Assembly: GCF_013426205.1 (NCBI RefSeq)
Contig: NC_089422.1
Span: forward strand, 248,001 to 312,000
DNA: 64,000 bases
Origin: Metarhizium brunneum
Taxonomy: Eukaryota > Ascomycota > Sordariomycetes > Hypocreales > Clavicipitaceae
Reading direction: 5' to 3'
The first letter of the stretch is position 1. The number at the start of each line of letters is the position of its first letter. Position numbers and translations under genes: made by a program. This document shows positions 33,990-44,594 of this stretch, in pieces. The notes under the pieces are model-generated. The model ran no database searches. It was not told the DNA's origin and saw nothing but the letters and a program-made list of their open reading frames with translations.

Positions 33990-36900
33990 ATGACATCGCT
34001 CGACAGCGCCATCGGCGGCATGGACCCGGATGAAACGGGACCCGGGTGAAACGGGACCCGGATGAAACGGGACCCGGATGAAACGGTGGCCTTCTCGGAC
34101 AGCGAGATTGGCCAACCAGCGGGCAATGAGACGGCTTCACAAACGCAAAACACCGTGGGCAAAGCCCAGTTCGATCGCGTATTCCAATGCAACGTTGAGG
34201 GCTGCGAGAAGAGCTATTCTCGCGCGGGACATCTGTATCGCCATCAACTAAACTGTATATTCACCATCTCCTCGAAACAATCTTGACGCTGAGCACTCAA
34301 CCTTGCGCATTCGACGGCTCCCAATAGATGCCCCAAAGAAGTTCTATCCGTGCGACTTCCTCGGCTGCTACAGAGTATTTGTGCGGCAAGAGCTGTTCGC
34401 CCGGCACCGGCAACGACACAAGAGGCGAAACGCCAGACTGCAAGACGGTAATTACTTTGCCCAGATATCGTCCAGAGACACCAGTCCGTCACTCCCTCAA
34501 CCTGCGTCGATCCCCTCGTCCAATACCAACCCCCGATGGCGTCGGTCATCGACGGCAGGGTCGCTGGTGTCCCAGGCGAGAAACCAGGCAAATCAACACA
34601 GCGCCAGTTTATTACCATCGTCCCCGTTGGTCGGGGTGAATCGGGTGTTTGGCTTTCAGGACGCAAGCTCTCTCCCAATCAGACGTGTAACCTCCCCGAT
34701 GGGCAGGATGCCTCGCATATTCCCGTTCAAGAGCAGCGCCCGGCGTCCACGGCCGTCGCCTCATATCAGTCCGGCCACGGCGACGAGCTTCGATCTTCCA
34801 AAGCAATTCAAGTATTCGCCAGTCAATCGCAGGACCTGCGCGCCGTCTTTTCAATCCCTACTGAGCTCAGGGGTTCACCCACAGCACATCAGGGCTTTCC
34901 AATCTCGGTCAATGGGTACTCGGATATCCCTCGCGCCGGTAACCTCGTCAGAATCGGCATCAATAGCTCAAGACACGGGACTCAATGTACTGGATTCCAT
35001 GTTGAGTTCAACCGCCCCCGTCTTGACAGCTGTAAACCCCGGATTTGATTCCCTCCCCAGTCTAGCTATCCGACACTTGGTGGAAAGACATACAGCCGGC
35101 CTCCCTTTGCCATGGAGGATGATTTCACAGCGTGGTTGTTCAACGAATCATCTGTACCCTCGTCGTCAGTCGCATACCCGTCATGGACAGGCGTAATCCC
35201 CAGCTACCTGGATACTTCTCAGCTACAAACCCGGACCTATGAGATGTCACTAGGCGGAGGCATCTCACACCGGCCCATGAGTGTTGCGAGGACGTTGGAT
35301 CCCGGGTCGCCGCGTACCGTCATGTCGGACGATAAGCTCCAGGAGCTCCTGCACCTTATGGCGACGCGATTCAACAAGGCTGCGTGCTCGACAGCGACCA
35401 CTCGCAAGAAGTCGTTCCTGGAGGGCGATGTGAGTAACGATAATCACATCCTAAGCCTGCACATGACGCGAACATGTATCGAATCATACTGGTACCACTT
35501 CCACCCGCAGTTGCCCATCCTGCATCGCTCGGCCTTTGTCGCCGACCACGTGCCCAATCTCCTTCTCCTGGCTATAATCGCCATCGGCGCGTCGACACTG
35601 GATCGTATCCACGGCCCAGAAGTAATCGAGACAGTCTCCGAGTTGGCCAATTTCATCGTCTGGCATCTCCGATGGGAGATATTCTGGACGCCGAGTTTCA
35701 GGCCCCGACCAAACTCTGGGTATACCAGGCCCTGCTGCTCATAGAGGTCCACGAGAAGATGTATTCCACGCGCTTCCTCCACGAGCGGGCGCACATCCAC
35801 CACGGCACCACACTGGCCCTGATGCGACGCGGCGACTGGTTCATCAGGCGCTCCGCGGACTGCTCGGCAGACGACCAGCTGGGCTCGATCACGACGCCCG
35901 ACTCTGCGCTGGACGAATCCTGGACACACTGGATCAGGGGCGAAGCCACGCGGAGGGTCGTCTTTGCAGCCCTTGTGCTGGACTCGACACACGCCCCCAT
36001 GTTTGGACAGCCTGCCAAGATGACGGCGCACGAGCTTCGGCTGCCGCTGTCCTGCGATGAGGCATTATGGTCGGCGACCAGTGCGGCCGACGTGGTACGG
36101 GTGCAGTCCAGCCTGCGAGCGAGTGGCGCGAAGCCCATTATGTTTCTAGACGGGCTCAAAGAAACTCTTGACGGACGGCGAATGCAGATCGACGCCTTCG
36201 GGAGGTCCATTATCATGACAGGCTTGCTCAGCGTCCTGTGGTATATGAAGCAGCGCGGGCGGCAGACGTGCTCCCTCGACATTGCACCGTCGTCAGGCGG
36301 CTGAGATAATCGGCGGCCAGTATTGCTCCGGGCCTTTGATCACTGGCGGCGGGACTTTGACGATGCCCTCGGACAGAACGGATCGCCGGCCTTTGGCTGC
36401 GAATATTAGGCCCGGCGGCCGCCCAGCGACGACTACTTGACCGAAACGCGCGGCATGTTACACGGCCTCGCCCACATCGCATCGCATATAGATATTATCG
36501 AATGGCAGAGCTTCGCTGACGCCGTCCAGCGCGCGGGAAAGTCGCGAGAGAATAGCGCCGCTCTTGAAAAGACGGTCAAGCGATGGGCCGTCGAGGCCTC
36601 GGCCCGCGAAGCCGCCTTTTACGCCTTGAAGTTCCTGTTTGAGTGTTTACTACACGGACCTTCCAAGGACGAGGACGCCTAATCGGGACGGGACAACTAC
36701 AACCTCAACCGCCCGTAGGTCATGTACATGGCGGCGTTGGTCGTGTGGTGCTATGGGTTTGCGGTGGATGGCCCGATCCTATTGCCGCCTGCTCTGATGA
36801 CGGCGGCTAAGCAACGCCGCCATATGCCCGAGTTGCTAAGGCGCGTGCGCGGCGTGCGATCTCCTCATGTCTACAAGGGATGCAACGGCGCAATCGGTGT

Positions 36901-37010
36901 CTGGGGCTGTTGATGATTCTGCGCGACGGGTTTGTCAAGACGCGATGGGAGCTGTTGACAGAAGCCGCCAGTTTGCTAGGCAACTTCATTGCAAGCCTAC
37001 GAGGCTGACA
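33990..37010 (+). pseudogene. Decayed C2H2 zinc-finger / fungal-trans transcription factor
   Basis: Pieces of one regulator run collinearly over 3 kb. Two C2H2 fingers come first: FQCNVEGCEKSY..HLYRH, then, after a 73-nt intron (34255-34327), CDFLGCYRVFVRQELFARH. A Ser/Pro-rich linker and the fungal-specific regulatory domain follow (HPQLPILHRSAF, LWVYQALLLIEV, FLHERAHIHH, YMAALVVWCYGFA, FVKTRWELL). Frame changes are needed near 35110, 35690 and 36900. Four in-frame stops lie in the last third, at about 36302, 36407, 36680 and 36718; at least one looks like Trp to stop. The second His ligand of finger 1 reads Tyr. A 16-bp tandem repeat disrupts the 5' end. Intact relatives bind DNA in the nucleus and regulate metabolic gene sets. 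It faces the amine oxidase relic, its possible former target. Confidence 0.85.
34023..34086 (+). repeat. 16-bp tandem repeat, four copies
   Basis: Four exact head-to-tail units of GACCCGGATGAAACGG, with one A-to-G change in unit 2, lie at the 5' end of the decayed transcription factor. Since 16 is not a multiple of three, each unit is read in a new frame. Confidence 0.95.
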
Positions 37011-37426
37011 ACACCAGGCTTGTTTTTGAGATACGTCATCTTCCGTCAGTGTCACGATAGTATCATCATGGGTACCGGTGTTGCCAGTGTCGCGACAGGC
37101 ACCAACCATCGGGCCTGCATAGGCTGCCTCAGAATGAGTATAGATATGATGAACTATAGTCGTCTCTCAAATGGTTAGGAATCAGGCACAACTCTGACTT
37201 GGGATTCTTCATACCATCCTTGACTGGTGATGAGAAGGCAGTACAACAGGCCCTACCTGCGGCTGCCTACAAATTTGAACATTCTTATTCCGTCCTCGGG
37301 GTGTAATCCAATTAGACGTGTGAATCCTTTATTTTATTTTATTTTCGTCGTATTGTGACGCATAAGTGTCTGAAGATTTCCCAGCATCTACTGGTCACTA
37401 CCACCTTGCGCGACAATTCATTTCAA
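37011..37426. other. Convergent intergenic spacer
   Basis: About 400 bases between the two pseudogenes. A TTTTATTTTATTTTATTTT run lies near 37329-37347. Nothing else is visible. Confidence 0.6.
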
Positions 37427-39310
37427 TCACCATTCGCGCAGCACTCGCCGTCCACAAGGACAGACACTATTTGTATTGCGATGGCTGGCCACATCCAAGG
37501 CCGGGTTGCCGTCGAAAAAGTCAACCGGCCGCAAATGTAACTCGTGACGCTCCACGGGCATCACCAGCCAATCCTCCACTCGAGGGGAATGCGCAAAGCT
37601 AAAAACGGCCCAGACAACCACATCAGTGTTCTCAATATCGTCATTGCGGGCCGCCGTGTCGTAGCAGCCCCCTTCTTCATCGCGTGACATGTTGGTGAAC
37701 TCGCTGCCAGCCCAGAACTCGTAGTCGGCGTGCCGCGTCACCCAGACATGGTGTCTGGCATACTTGGCATGGTGGCCAATGTCGGACGCTGCATCCGCCA
37801 TGAGCAGTTGCGTGGGCGCCGGGGCAAATTTGTACGACACCGGGCGGCCAGAGACGGGGTTGATATTGGAAGGGTTGGATATCTTGACCACGCGGTTGGT
37901 CAACGGCGAGGCGTCAATATGCGTGGACTTGGTAATGGTTGTGGACTGCACCTCGTAGCCGTTGCCATATGGATTCCTCGTTGGCTCCATCGGCATGGAT
38001 ATGGAATCCTCCACGGTTACCGTGTTGGCATACCCATCAATGGCTGGATCGATGCGCACGGCAAAGATGTGTTGATGGCTCTGAGCTAAAACACCCGGCC
38101 CCACGACGGTGCCGTACGGCGACGTCTTGCCCGGATCGATGCCTTCGGGCGACATGATTCCCGTGGGGCGCACCTCGAGATATATGCCTCCTGCCAGGTC
38201 CGGGTAGTAGGAAAAGATGTATTCATAGTTGCCCAGCGTGATGGTGTATTAGATGACCAGCTTGCGGTTACGCACAACCACAGCACGGTCCGTCATTAAG
38301 TTCAATATTAGTATATTTCCATGGGATCCCATCGTCGAGCTCGTGAATACAGCAGATATTTCTCGCAAGACGGAGCTTTCCGCTTGGCGTGACGAGGTTG
38401 GCATCCATATACTTGATTGCACCCAGACAGTCGCAGTTCAGTCCAAGGTTATTTGCGGTGCGGCCGGCTCCAGCGTCGCCGTAGTCGAAGGCCTGTTTAC
38501 AGTGGTAAGGGGCCGGGGATCACAGTAAGGCACCGTCAGCTCGCTAAAAGACAATCGATGCACAACGCTGCGGTAGTCAAAGCGGATATCATGGAGCACT
38601 ACGCATTCCCGAGGCGTAAGGGAGATGCGCAGCCGCCACTTCTGCCACTCCAACAGGCTATTGTCCGTCATGGTGAAGGAGGGGCCTTCTGGCTGTAGCC
38701 GTTCGACACGAACAAGTGACTCGGTGGCTGTACCCATAACGGGACAAATGGGGAGTGGGAAGGAGGAATGATTCACGTCATCATTGCCCTTGGTCATGTC
38801 TCGAATAAAATAAAAGAGCTGCGTGAGGCGAGCGGTGTAGTCGTCCCCAAAGTCCGAGCCCCCATATGGCCAGGGGTCAATGGCTACCTCCTAGCCAGGG
38901 GGGAGGTTCCATCTCCGCCACGACGCGCTGGAATATCGGGCTGGTGAGATCATTGTCAATAAACTCTTGGAACTCGTCGACGGTGAATGAGGCTCGTTGT
39001 TTTGGGTGGAGGCACCGCTTGTCGACCTCTTCGCCTGTAACCAGGTCCATGGTGGATTCCATGTAAGATCGGCTCCCATCATGCTCAATCACGTCGTATT
39101 GAGCACGAGCACGGCGAGGGGGTCGGGGGGTGTCTGCACAGAGAGTGCCGGCATGCTCTGCGTCGAGATGAGGGATGAGCAGGGCCTCGGGGGCTTCGAG
39201 GTTGAAGATGTTTCGACAAAACAATCCCCTTTTACGCGCGCGTCTAATAGCCGCGCTGGCCAGTACAATTCATCCGCGGAAAGCGAGTCTAGGGAGTGTT
39301 TTACACTCAT
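37427..39310 (-). pseudogene. Broken copper amine oxidase
   Basis: A collinear but broken primary amine oxidase (copper/topaquinone family). From the N-terminus: LSADELYWPARLL; RNIFNLEAPEALLIPHLDAE in another frame; RCLHPKQRASFTVDEFQEFI; then, after another shift near 38890, VAIDPWPYGGSDFGDDY; EGPSFTMTDNSLLEWQKWRL; after a further shift, FDYGDAGAG (region of the catalytic Asp) and NCDCLGAIKYMD; then VGNYEY-like LGNYEYIF with the cofactor Tyr, just after an in-frame TAA (38248 region); finally HQHIFAVRIDPAIDG, with copper-ligand His, and RVEDWLVMPVE. At least three frameshifts and one stop rule out a working gene. The family oxidises primary amines to aldehydes, H2O2 and ammonia. Confidence 0.9.
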
Positions 39311-40288
39311 GGTGCATGTAAAGACGGTAGCCTGTTATGAGGTTGCTTATTAAAAGATGTTGATGAGAAAATAAAAATAAAAGTACAAGTTATTAGAGAT
39401 AGAGTACATATGTAGTTGTTATTTGTAGAAACCAGATGACATTCTGCCAGCGATGGAAGGAGCAGGGCTTCATTGTGCGTATAATGTTGCTACTGGCAGA
39501 TGGCCTACACTGCTCAGACGAGTAGAGTCAAGTCTGCTATCAACCATCAATCGATCAATTGATCACTGCCCACCCATCCCTGGAAGCTCCCCAGCGCCAA
39601 GTTTGCTGTCCTCGCATGCATGTAGAGAGACTTCAAATGTTGACACATCAATTGCGGCTGGAACAAGACCCAACTCTGGGCGGGATCGCGGGGATTGGGT
39701 CCCGCCGGCGATTTAGTTTCCAAGCGGCACTGGGCTCCCCAGACATCGACCCCAACACCCGCGCCGCGGCCATCCACCCTAGCCCACCTAGGCTCGGCCC
39801 TAACCCTAACCCAGGTAACGCATGACCCGCGGGTTGGTTCAAGACTTGCACCGTCGGAGCCGGCAGCGTTGTGACAAGCGACATTACTCCATTCCATGTT
39901 GTCGCAGGGAGCCCTGTTCAAGATAATCCGCAAGATCACTACTGCCATAGACGAGACGGATAAGGGGCTGGGTTGACTTTTTTATTATTTCTTCTTGTCT
40001 AATGTGGAAGCCTCGGCGTAGTTCTATACTATAACGGCACTTGGAGTTTATAATCGCCAGTGCCAGGTCTATGCTTGCTCTGTGTGATGGAGGGGTGGAA
40101 CTAAAGACAATATGAGACATGTCGTATAAAAGGGCGATCTGATGTCTGCATAATGGATAGAAAAAAGGCATACGAGTATAAAGAGGCCTTGGAATATTCG
40201 TGGCTGGGCCGAAGCAACATGCCGTCAGCCCAGTTGTCTTCAGTCCCAGCAATCGAGTCCTCGTCACCTCGTAAGGACCCGCTGGTGC
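39311..40288. other. Intergenic region
   Basis: AT-rich just upstream of the amine oxidase relic (39350-39430), otherwise unremarkable apart from a short telomere-like run (separate entry). Chance open frames only. Confidence 0.5.
39798..39812. repeat. Short interstitial telomere-like run
   Basis: CCCTAACCCTAACCC is two and a half units of the TTAGGG telomere repeat used by filamentous ascomycetes. At 15 bases it could be chance. Confidence 0.5.
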
Positions 40289-41625
40289 TTAAAACAGCGT
40301 CTTCACTTTTGCCCCGTTGTTGGGCAACTTGGCCCTTAGTAACGCACCAGGCTTTTGTCTGAGGTCGGTGCCATTGTTCCACATGGGCTGGTATGGCAAC
40401 TGATTGATGATGATGTAGATGTATCCGTCTTCCGAGACCGACAGTCCATCCGGCCAGATGATGCGCGGGTCCCGGATAAAAGGGGCAACCCTCAGCGTCG
40501 TAGGGTCGTAGGCGTACACTGCGTTCTGCTCCGGCATTGCCTGGTAAATGAAGCCGTTGGAGTCTCCCTCGAACCCATTTCCATTCCCGCCACGCTGGCC
40601 CAGGTTCCGAACGGCGCTGTTGGCAGCTTGGATGCATGCAGGCGAGGTATGGTCAAGAAGGTATTTCGTCTCAATGGAAAACAAATAATCCGATGTCATG
40701 GATGAAAAGAAAAGGGTTGAGCCCGTGAGATCGAGCTGAATTCCATCCAGTCCTTGCGGCAAATGTGTGAAAGGTCCGGAAGGGGTTTCTTGATAGAATG
40801 GCATGCCCTGATAGCTGGGGACAACGCCATATCCAGACAATCCAGCTGGGTGTCGGTCCAAATGGCGCCAGGATTTGCCCGTTCCCAGATCGAGAACAAT
40901 AATGCCGTTGCGTCCCTCGGGCGACTCATCGCTGAGGTATGCGACGCCTTGACCAGAGGTGGTGATATTCTCCCGGAAGTCAAATCGCATATCGTTGACA
41001 GAGGAGTCTGGGTAGCTGACGGTTGATGGGAAGAGGTAGGTCCGAACGATGGTATCATTGTCCAGGTTAACTGCCACAAGCTTCGCCCCCCCTTGATGAC
41101 GAAATAGTCAGTGTTCTATCGCTTGGAGAGATTCTCCTATGATGCGAGATGCATACCTGGTAGACCGTAGGCCATTTGCGACGCATCATTTGGACGACCT
41201 GTATCCAACACCCACAGTGTCTCTGATCGGTTGGCCGTTTTCGGCGTCACATAGAGTGCTTGCACGCTGATGAATCCAGTCGAATTCTGTGAACCAAACA
41301 ACGTCCCGTCGATTGTCTGTGTAGAGTTCGCAGAGGGAACATTGTACTGCGGGAGGTAGGCCTTCTCGGCGGTAGAGTTCACCACCTCGCCCAAAGTGAA
41401 GGAGACGTTGCCCGGGTAGTATGACACGAATATTCGTCCCTTGCTAGACACTGCAAACCCCACGGGCCAATCTTGGTAAAAGTAATGGGCCTCTTCAATG
41501 GCAGGGCCGTAAGAACCAGTGTCGACTCGGAGAATAGTGTTGGACGTATTTTGGAATGTTATCGGCGAGTTGGCAAAGGCCAGCCGAGTTATAAGAGAGA
41601 ACACTAATGGCAATGATGCCTTCAT
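40289..41625 (-). CDS. Secreted yellow/major royal jelly-family protein
   Basis: Two exons, 41625-41157 and 41091-40289, give 423 residues across a 65-nt intron (GTATGC donor, CATCAAG acceptor). The start at 41625 provides a clean signal peptide, MKASLPLVFSLITRLAFA, so I reject the 53-residue in-frame extension upstream. The body matches the MRJP/yellow beta-propeller family: WPVGFAVSSKGRIFVSYYPG, LWVLDTGRPN, YLSDESPEGRNGIIVLDLGTG, a QLDLTGSTLFFSSMTSDYL strand, and WPDGLSVSEDGYIYI. Several N-glycosylation sequons (NTS, NVS, NST, NRS) fit secretion. Fungal members are few and their role is not established; some relatives bind biogenic amines, which is notable beside an amine oxidase relic. The gene looks intact. 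Confidence 0.88.
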
Positions 41626-42788
41626 CCTAATAGTATTTGAGTAAACAAGCGGAAAGGTACTATGATGGTGCACTGCAGCGGTTATGTCACAGAAAGGAGA
41701 CGACGAATGCCAAGTACGGTCGCAAGTCGGATATCTGGCAGCCTCAAGCCTCGTTTTCTTTTCAATTTTGCATAAAACTACCAAGAAAGATTCTCGTGAT
41801 TTATATTTTCGGTATCCATCCGCTTCGTCATTATAACCTAGCTCAACGGATGAATCTACCGCTTTGTACTGCTGCCTGCGCTGGCGATCATATCCACCAG
41901 ACGCGTACCCTTATGCTGCTGGCAGTGCGTAAGCTCCAATGGACAATGGGGCGTTGCAGATCGAAGATTTCCCTAGCCACCTACCAAAATTAGTGTAGCT
42001 GGTTAACGCATCGTTTACCAGAATCTCAATGTGACCCTCCATAGTGGGACGAGCCTGTCTATATCCAGCAAGGGGAAGAATTAGGTTTGCCGTATTCCCG
42101 GACATTCCGGACCACCGAGGGTCCCAGATGCGCAGTCTACAGAGTAGCTGTTCAACCTAACAAGGCATTGCTGTCACATTATCAGTGACCCAGATGGGTT
42201 TAGGGTGCCATCATCCCGAGTTTCCGAGCAAGCAGCGAACCCAGGTCTTTTGCTAGCTACACCAATGCGACTCCATACTTTGATTCATCTATGATGTAAT
42301 AAACTATGGGCCCCGGGGCAGCGATCTCATTGATTCATTATTGGCTTCCTGCGTCATCGTGGTAGCAACGGAATTCAGCCACGACCATGTCACCAACGAA
42401 TTGACTAGTAGCCTTTGGCACTTCCCTACTTCCTCATGGAGTTACAGAGTTACATGTACGTTCTTGCCATTTGTTTCATGTGACTGCGTCACGGTGGAAA
42501 TCTAATACAAGCCTTCAATGTTCTTACTGGATGGATGCTATTTCCAAAAACGGACGCAGCTGGTGCTACGGGGAATTAGCCAAAAGCTTAAAGCCGGACA
42601 TGCGCAATATCCGGGCGCCATCTCAACGTGTTGCCAAATGTAACGTGCTCTAGCGATATCGCGCCACAAGCGAAAAAAACATAAAAATCAGCATTTGTCT
42701 CATTCTAAAAAAAATCCAACTATTATCTACCGTACAGCCACCAGCAAAAAACTCGACTTTAGGATTCTAGCATCACTTCATTCTCACC
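41626..42788. other. Divergent intergenic region
   Basis: About 1.2 kb between divergent starts of the secreted propeller protein and the cupin. No other gene or structured element is visible. Confidence 0.55.
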
Positions 42789-43380
42789 ATGTCAACACAC
42801 GTGCACATCACGCGAGCTAGCGAACTAGACGCCGGCATCGGCCAAACAGAGGGAATGATTAGGAAAGGAGCAATCATTGGAAAATCCGACAGGATATGTT
42901 CCCTGGGTAAGTAGACCTCGTGGTTGGTCAAAATTCCGCCCCTCTGCGATCAGTTTCCATCGTTGTTCGCAGATCAGGCCAGAGACCTTCGTATTCATCA
43001 ATCCTATGACAAGAATGCTAATGCAGACCTTTAAAGTTATGACGGCCAAGCCGCACACATCTTCCGTAATCCACCACCATGGAGGTTCGTATCTGTTCCC
43101 CGTGCACTTGTCTTTGCAAGTCTCTCTAGTGACACGTGCTAAAAGATGCTTCCGTTCAGATCAGGACACCATCATTTTCGCTTCCAGCGGTCACGGGTCC
43201 CTTGTCCTCGAGGGAGGGTCGAAACGGCAGGATTTGGCACCGGGCGACTTTGCGTTCATTCCGGCGCGTACAGAACACCAGGAAGTAAACGACAGCGATG
43301 AAGAGGTGACGTGGGTGGTGATGAGGACGGGGAAAACCCCTGCCACGGTCAATCTTGAAGGGTGGCAACAAAAGGCATGA
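42789..43380 (+). CDS. Small cupin-domain protein
   Basis: Three exons, 42789-42906, 43037-43084 and 43160-43380, give 128 residues. The spliced core reads SVIHHHGDQDTIIFA...GHGSLVLEGG...LAPGDFAFIPARTEHQEVN, which is the two-motif cupin barrel. The His cluster IHHHG with a following Glu/Asp position and the later His of TEHQ are the expected metal ligands. Intron 1 is unusually long for this window (130 nt) and needs an AAAG acceptor at 43036 to keep the family sequence ICSLVMTAKPHTSS; the nearer CAG sites give stops. Single-domain cupins act as isomerases, dioxygenases or sugar-binding proteins; the specific role is unknown. Cytosolic, no signal peptide. Confidence 0.8.
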
Positions 43381-44594
43381 AGGTTTACAGGTTCTGTCCA
43401 CAGCCTGTCGCGCGGGCTTACACGTCAAAAGTAGGCTACCATGTTGGTTATAGAACCTGTAAATTATTATTTCTGTATTCGGGCTGCGTGTGGTGAATTG
43501 AAATGTGCCAACTGTTCTCTCATTCCTGTGCTCTAGGGATTTAGATTGTATCGTGATGTCGAATAACATAGTACGCATCCTATCTAAATGACAGCCGGTC
43601 AAGGCTGTGCGGACAGATGCACTGCTCTCCTGTCCCAACTCATCAAATGCCATGCCAGGATATTAGTTAGCCAGATATACTGAAGTGATACGACACGCCG
43701 AGGGCGGTCGACGCTAGAGAATCGAATAATAGCAGCAGTCATATTAATGCAGGCGGCGCCACGGCCACAACCACAGCTTCCACGGCGTCGCGTGCGACTG
43801 TTGGTCGGGGCGATGACGGATGGCCATCAAGCTTACTGCTTGTCTTCATAACGCAGGTCGCGGAAACCGCGGCCGTAGACAATATCTGACTCCTCGAGAC
43901 GCAAGATTGCGTCGACGGTGAAGATATTGCTGGTGCAAAAGCTGGAGGCGGCCTGTGCCAATCTCGTTGTCGAGTCTGGTCTCTCAGAAATCGCATGGTG
44001 GGGCACTGGCAGGTTTCAAAACGGCAGGGATCATGTCACCCGTAGATTTGGCCCTTTTGAAGCCCCCGACACCGCCCAAGAACGCAGCGCTGATGATATC
44101 TGAAGTTGTGCTTGGACACGCCTCCCAAAGGATGCTGAGGCGTGGGACGCAGGATTGTGAGTGTCGTCAGTGCTCTAGATGTCCTGTTATAGACACTTAT
44201 CCCCGCTAGGGCCACTATCTACCTATGTTACATACAACAGTCCAGTCATGTCCATGCCTCATTTCCAATTGCACCCATACATTACATTAAGCTTTGGGAA
44301 TGACTAAATGATGTACATTTGTAAGTAGCTTCGCAAGAGCACGGCAGGGTTAAGAGCGGCTACTCGGCCCGAGCCGCTGGAGGTGGAGCCGCCACACTCT
44401 TTCACGTGGGGCAGGGCCACTGACAGGTTCGGGGCACCAGAAGTCAATGCTCACCAGACCCTTCAATCAAGTCCTTGACTTATTCCATCAGAGCTCGGTG
44501 ACATTCATCTGAACCGCGGGGAGTCCGTTCCAGATCATCAACACTGGACCTCCGAGGACGCGGACAAGCCACTTGTAATATTCCCCAGGACATT
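43381..44594. other. Intergenic region, possible gene debris
   Basis: On the minus strand around 44110-43850 two short motif-like stretches read SAAFLGGVGGFKRAKSTGDM and, in another frame, DIVYGRGFRDLRYEDKQ followed by a stop. They look more protein-like than chance but I cannot name a family and they are not in one frame, so I do not annotate a gene. The rest is featureless. Confidence 0.4.
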
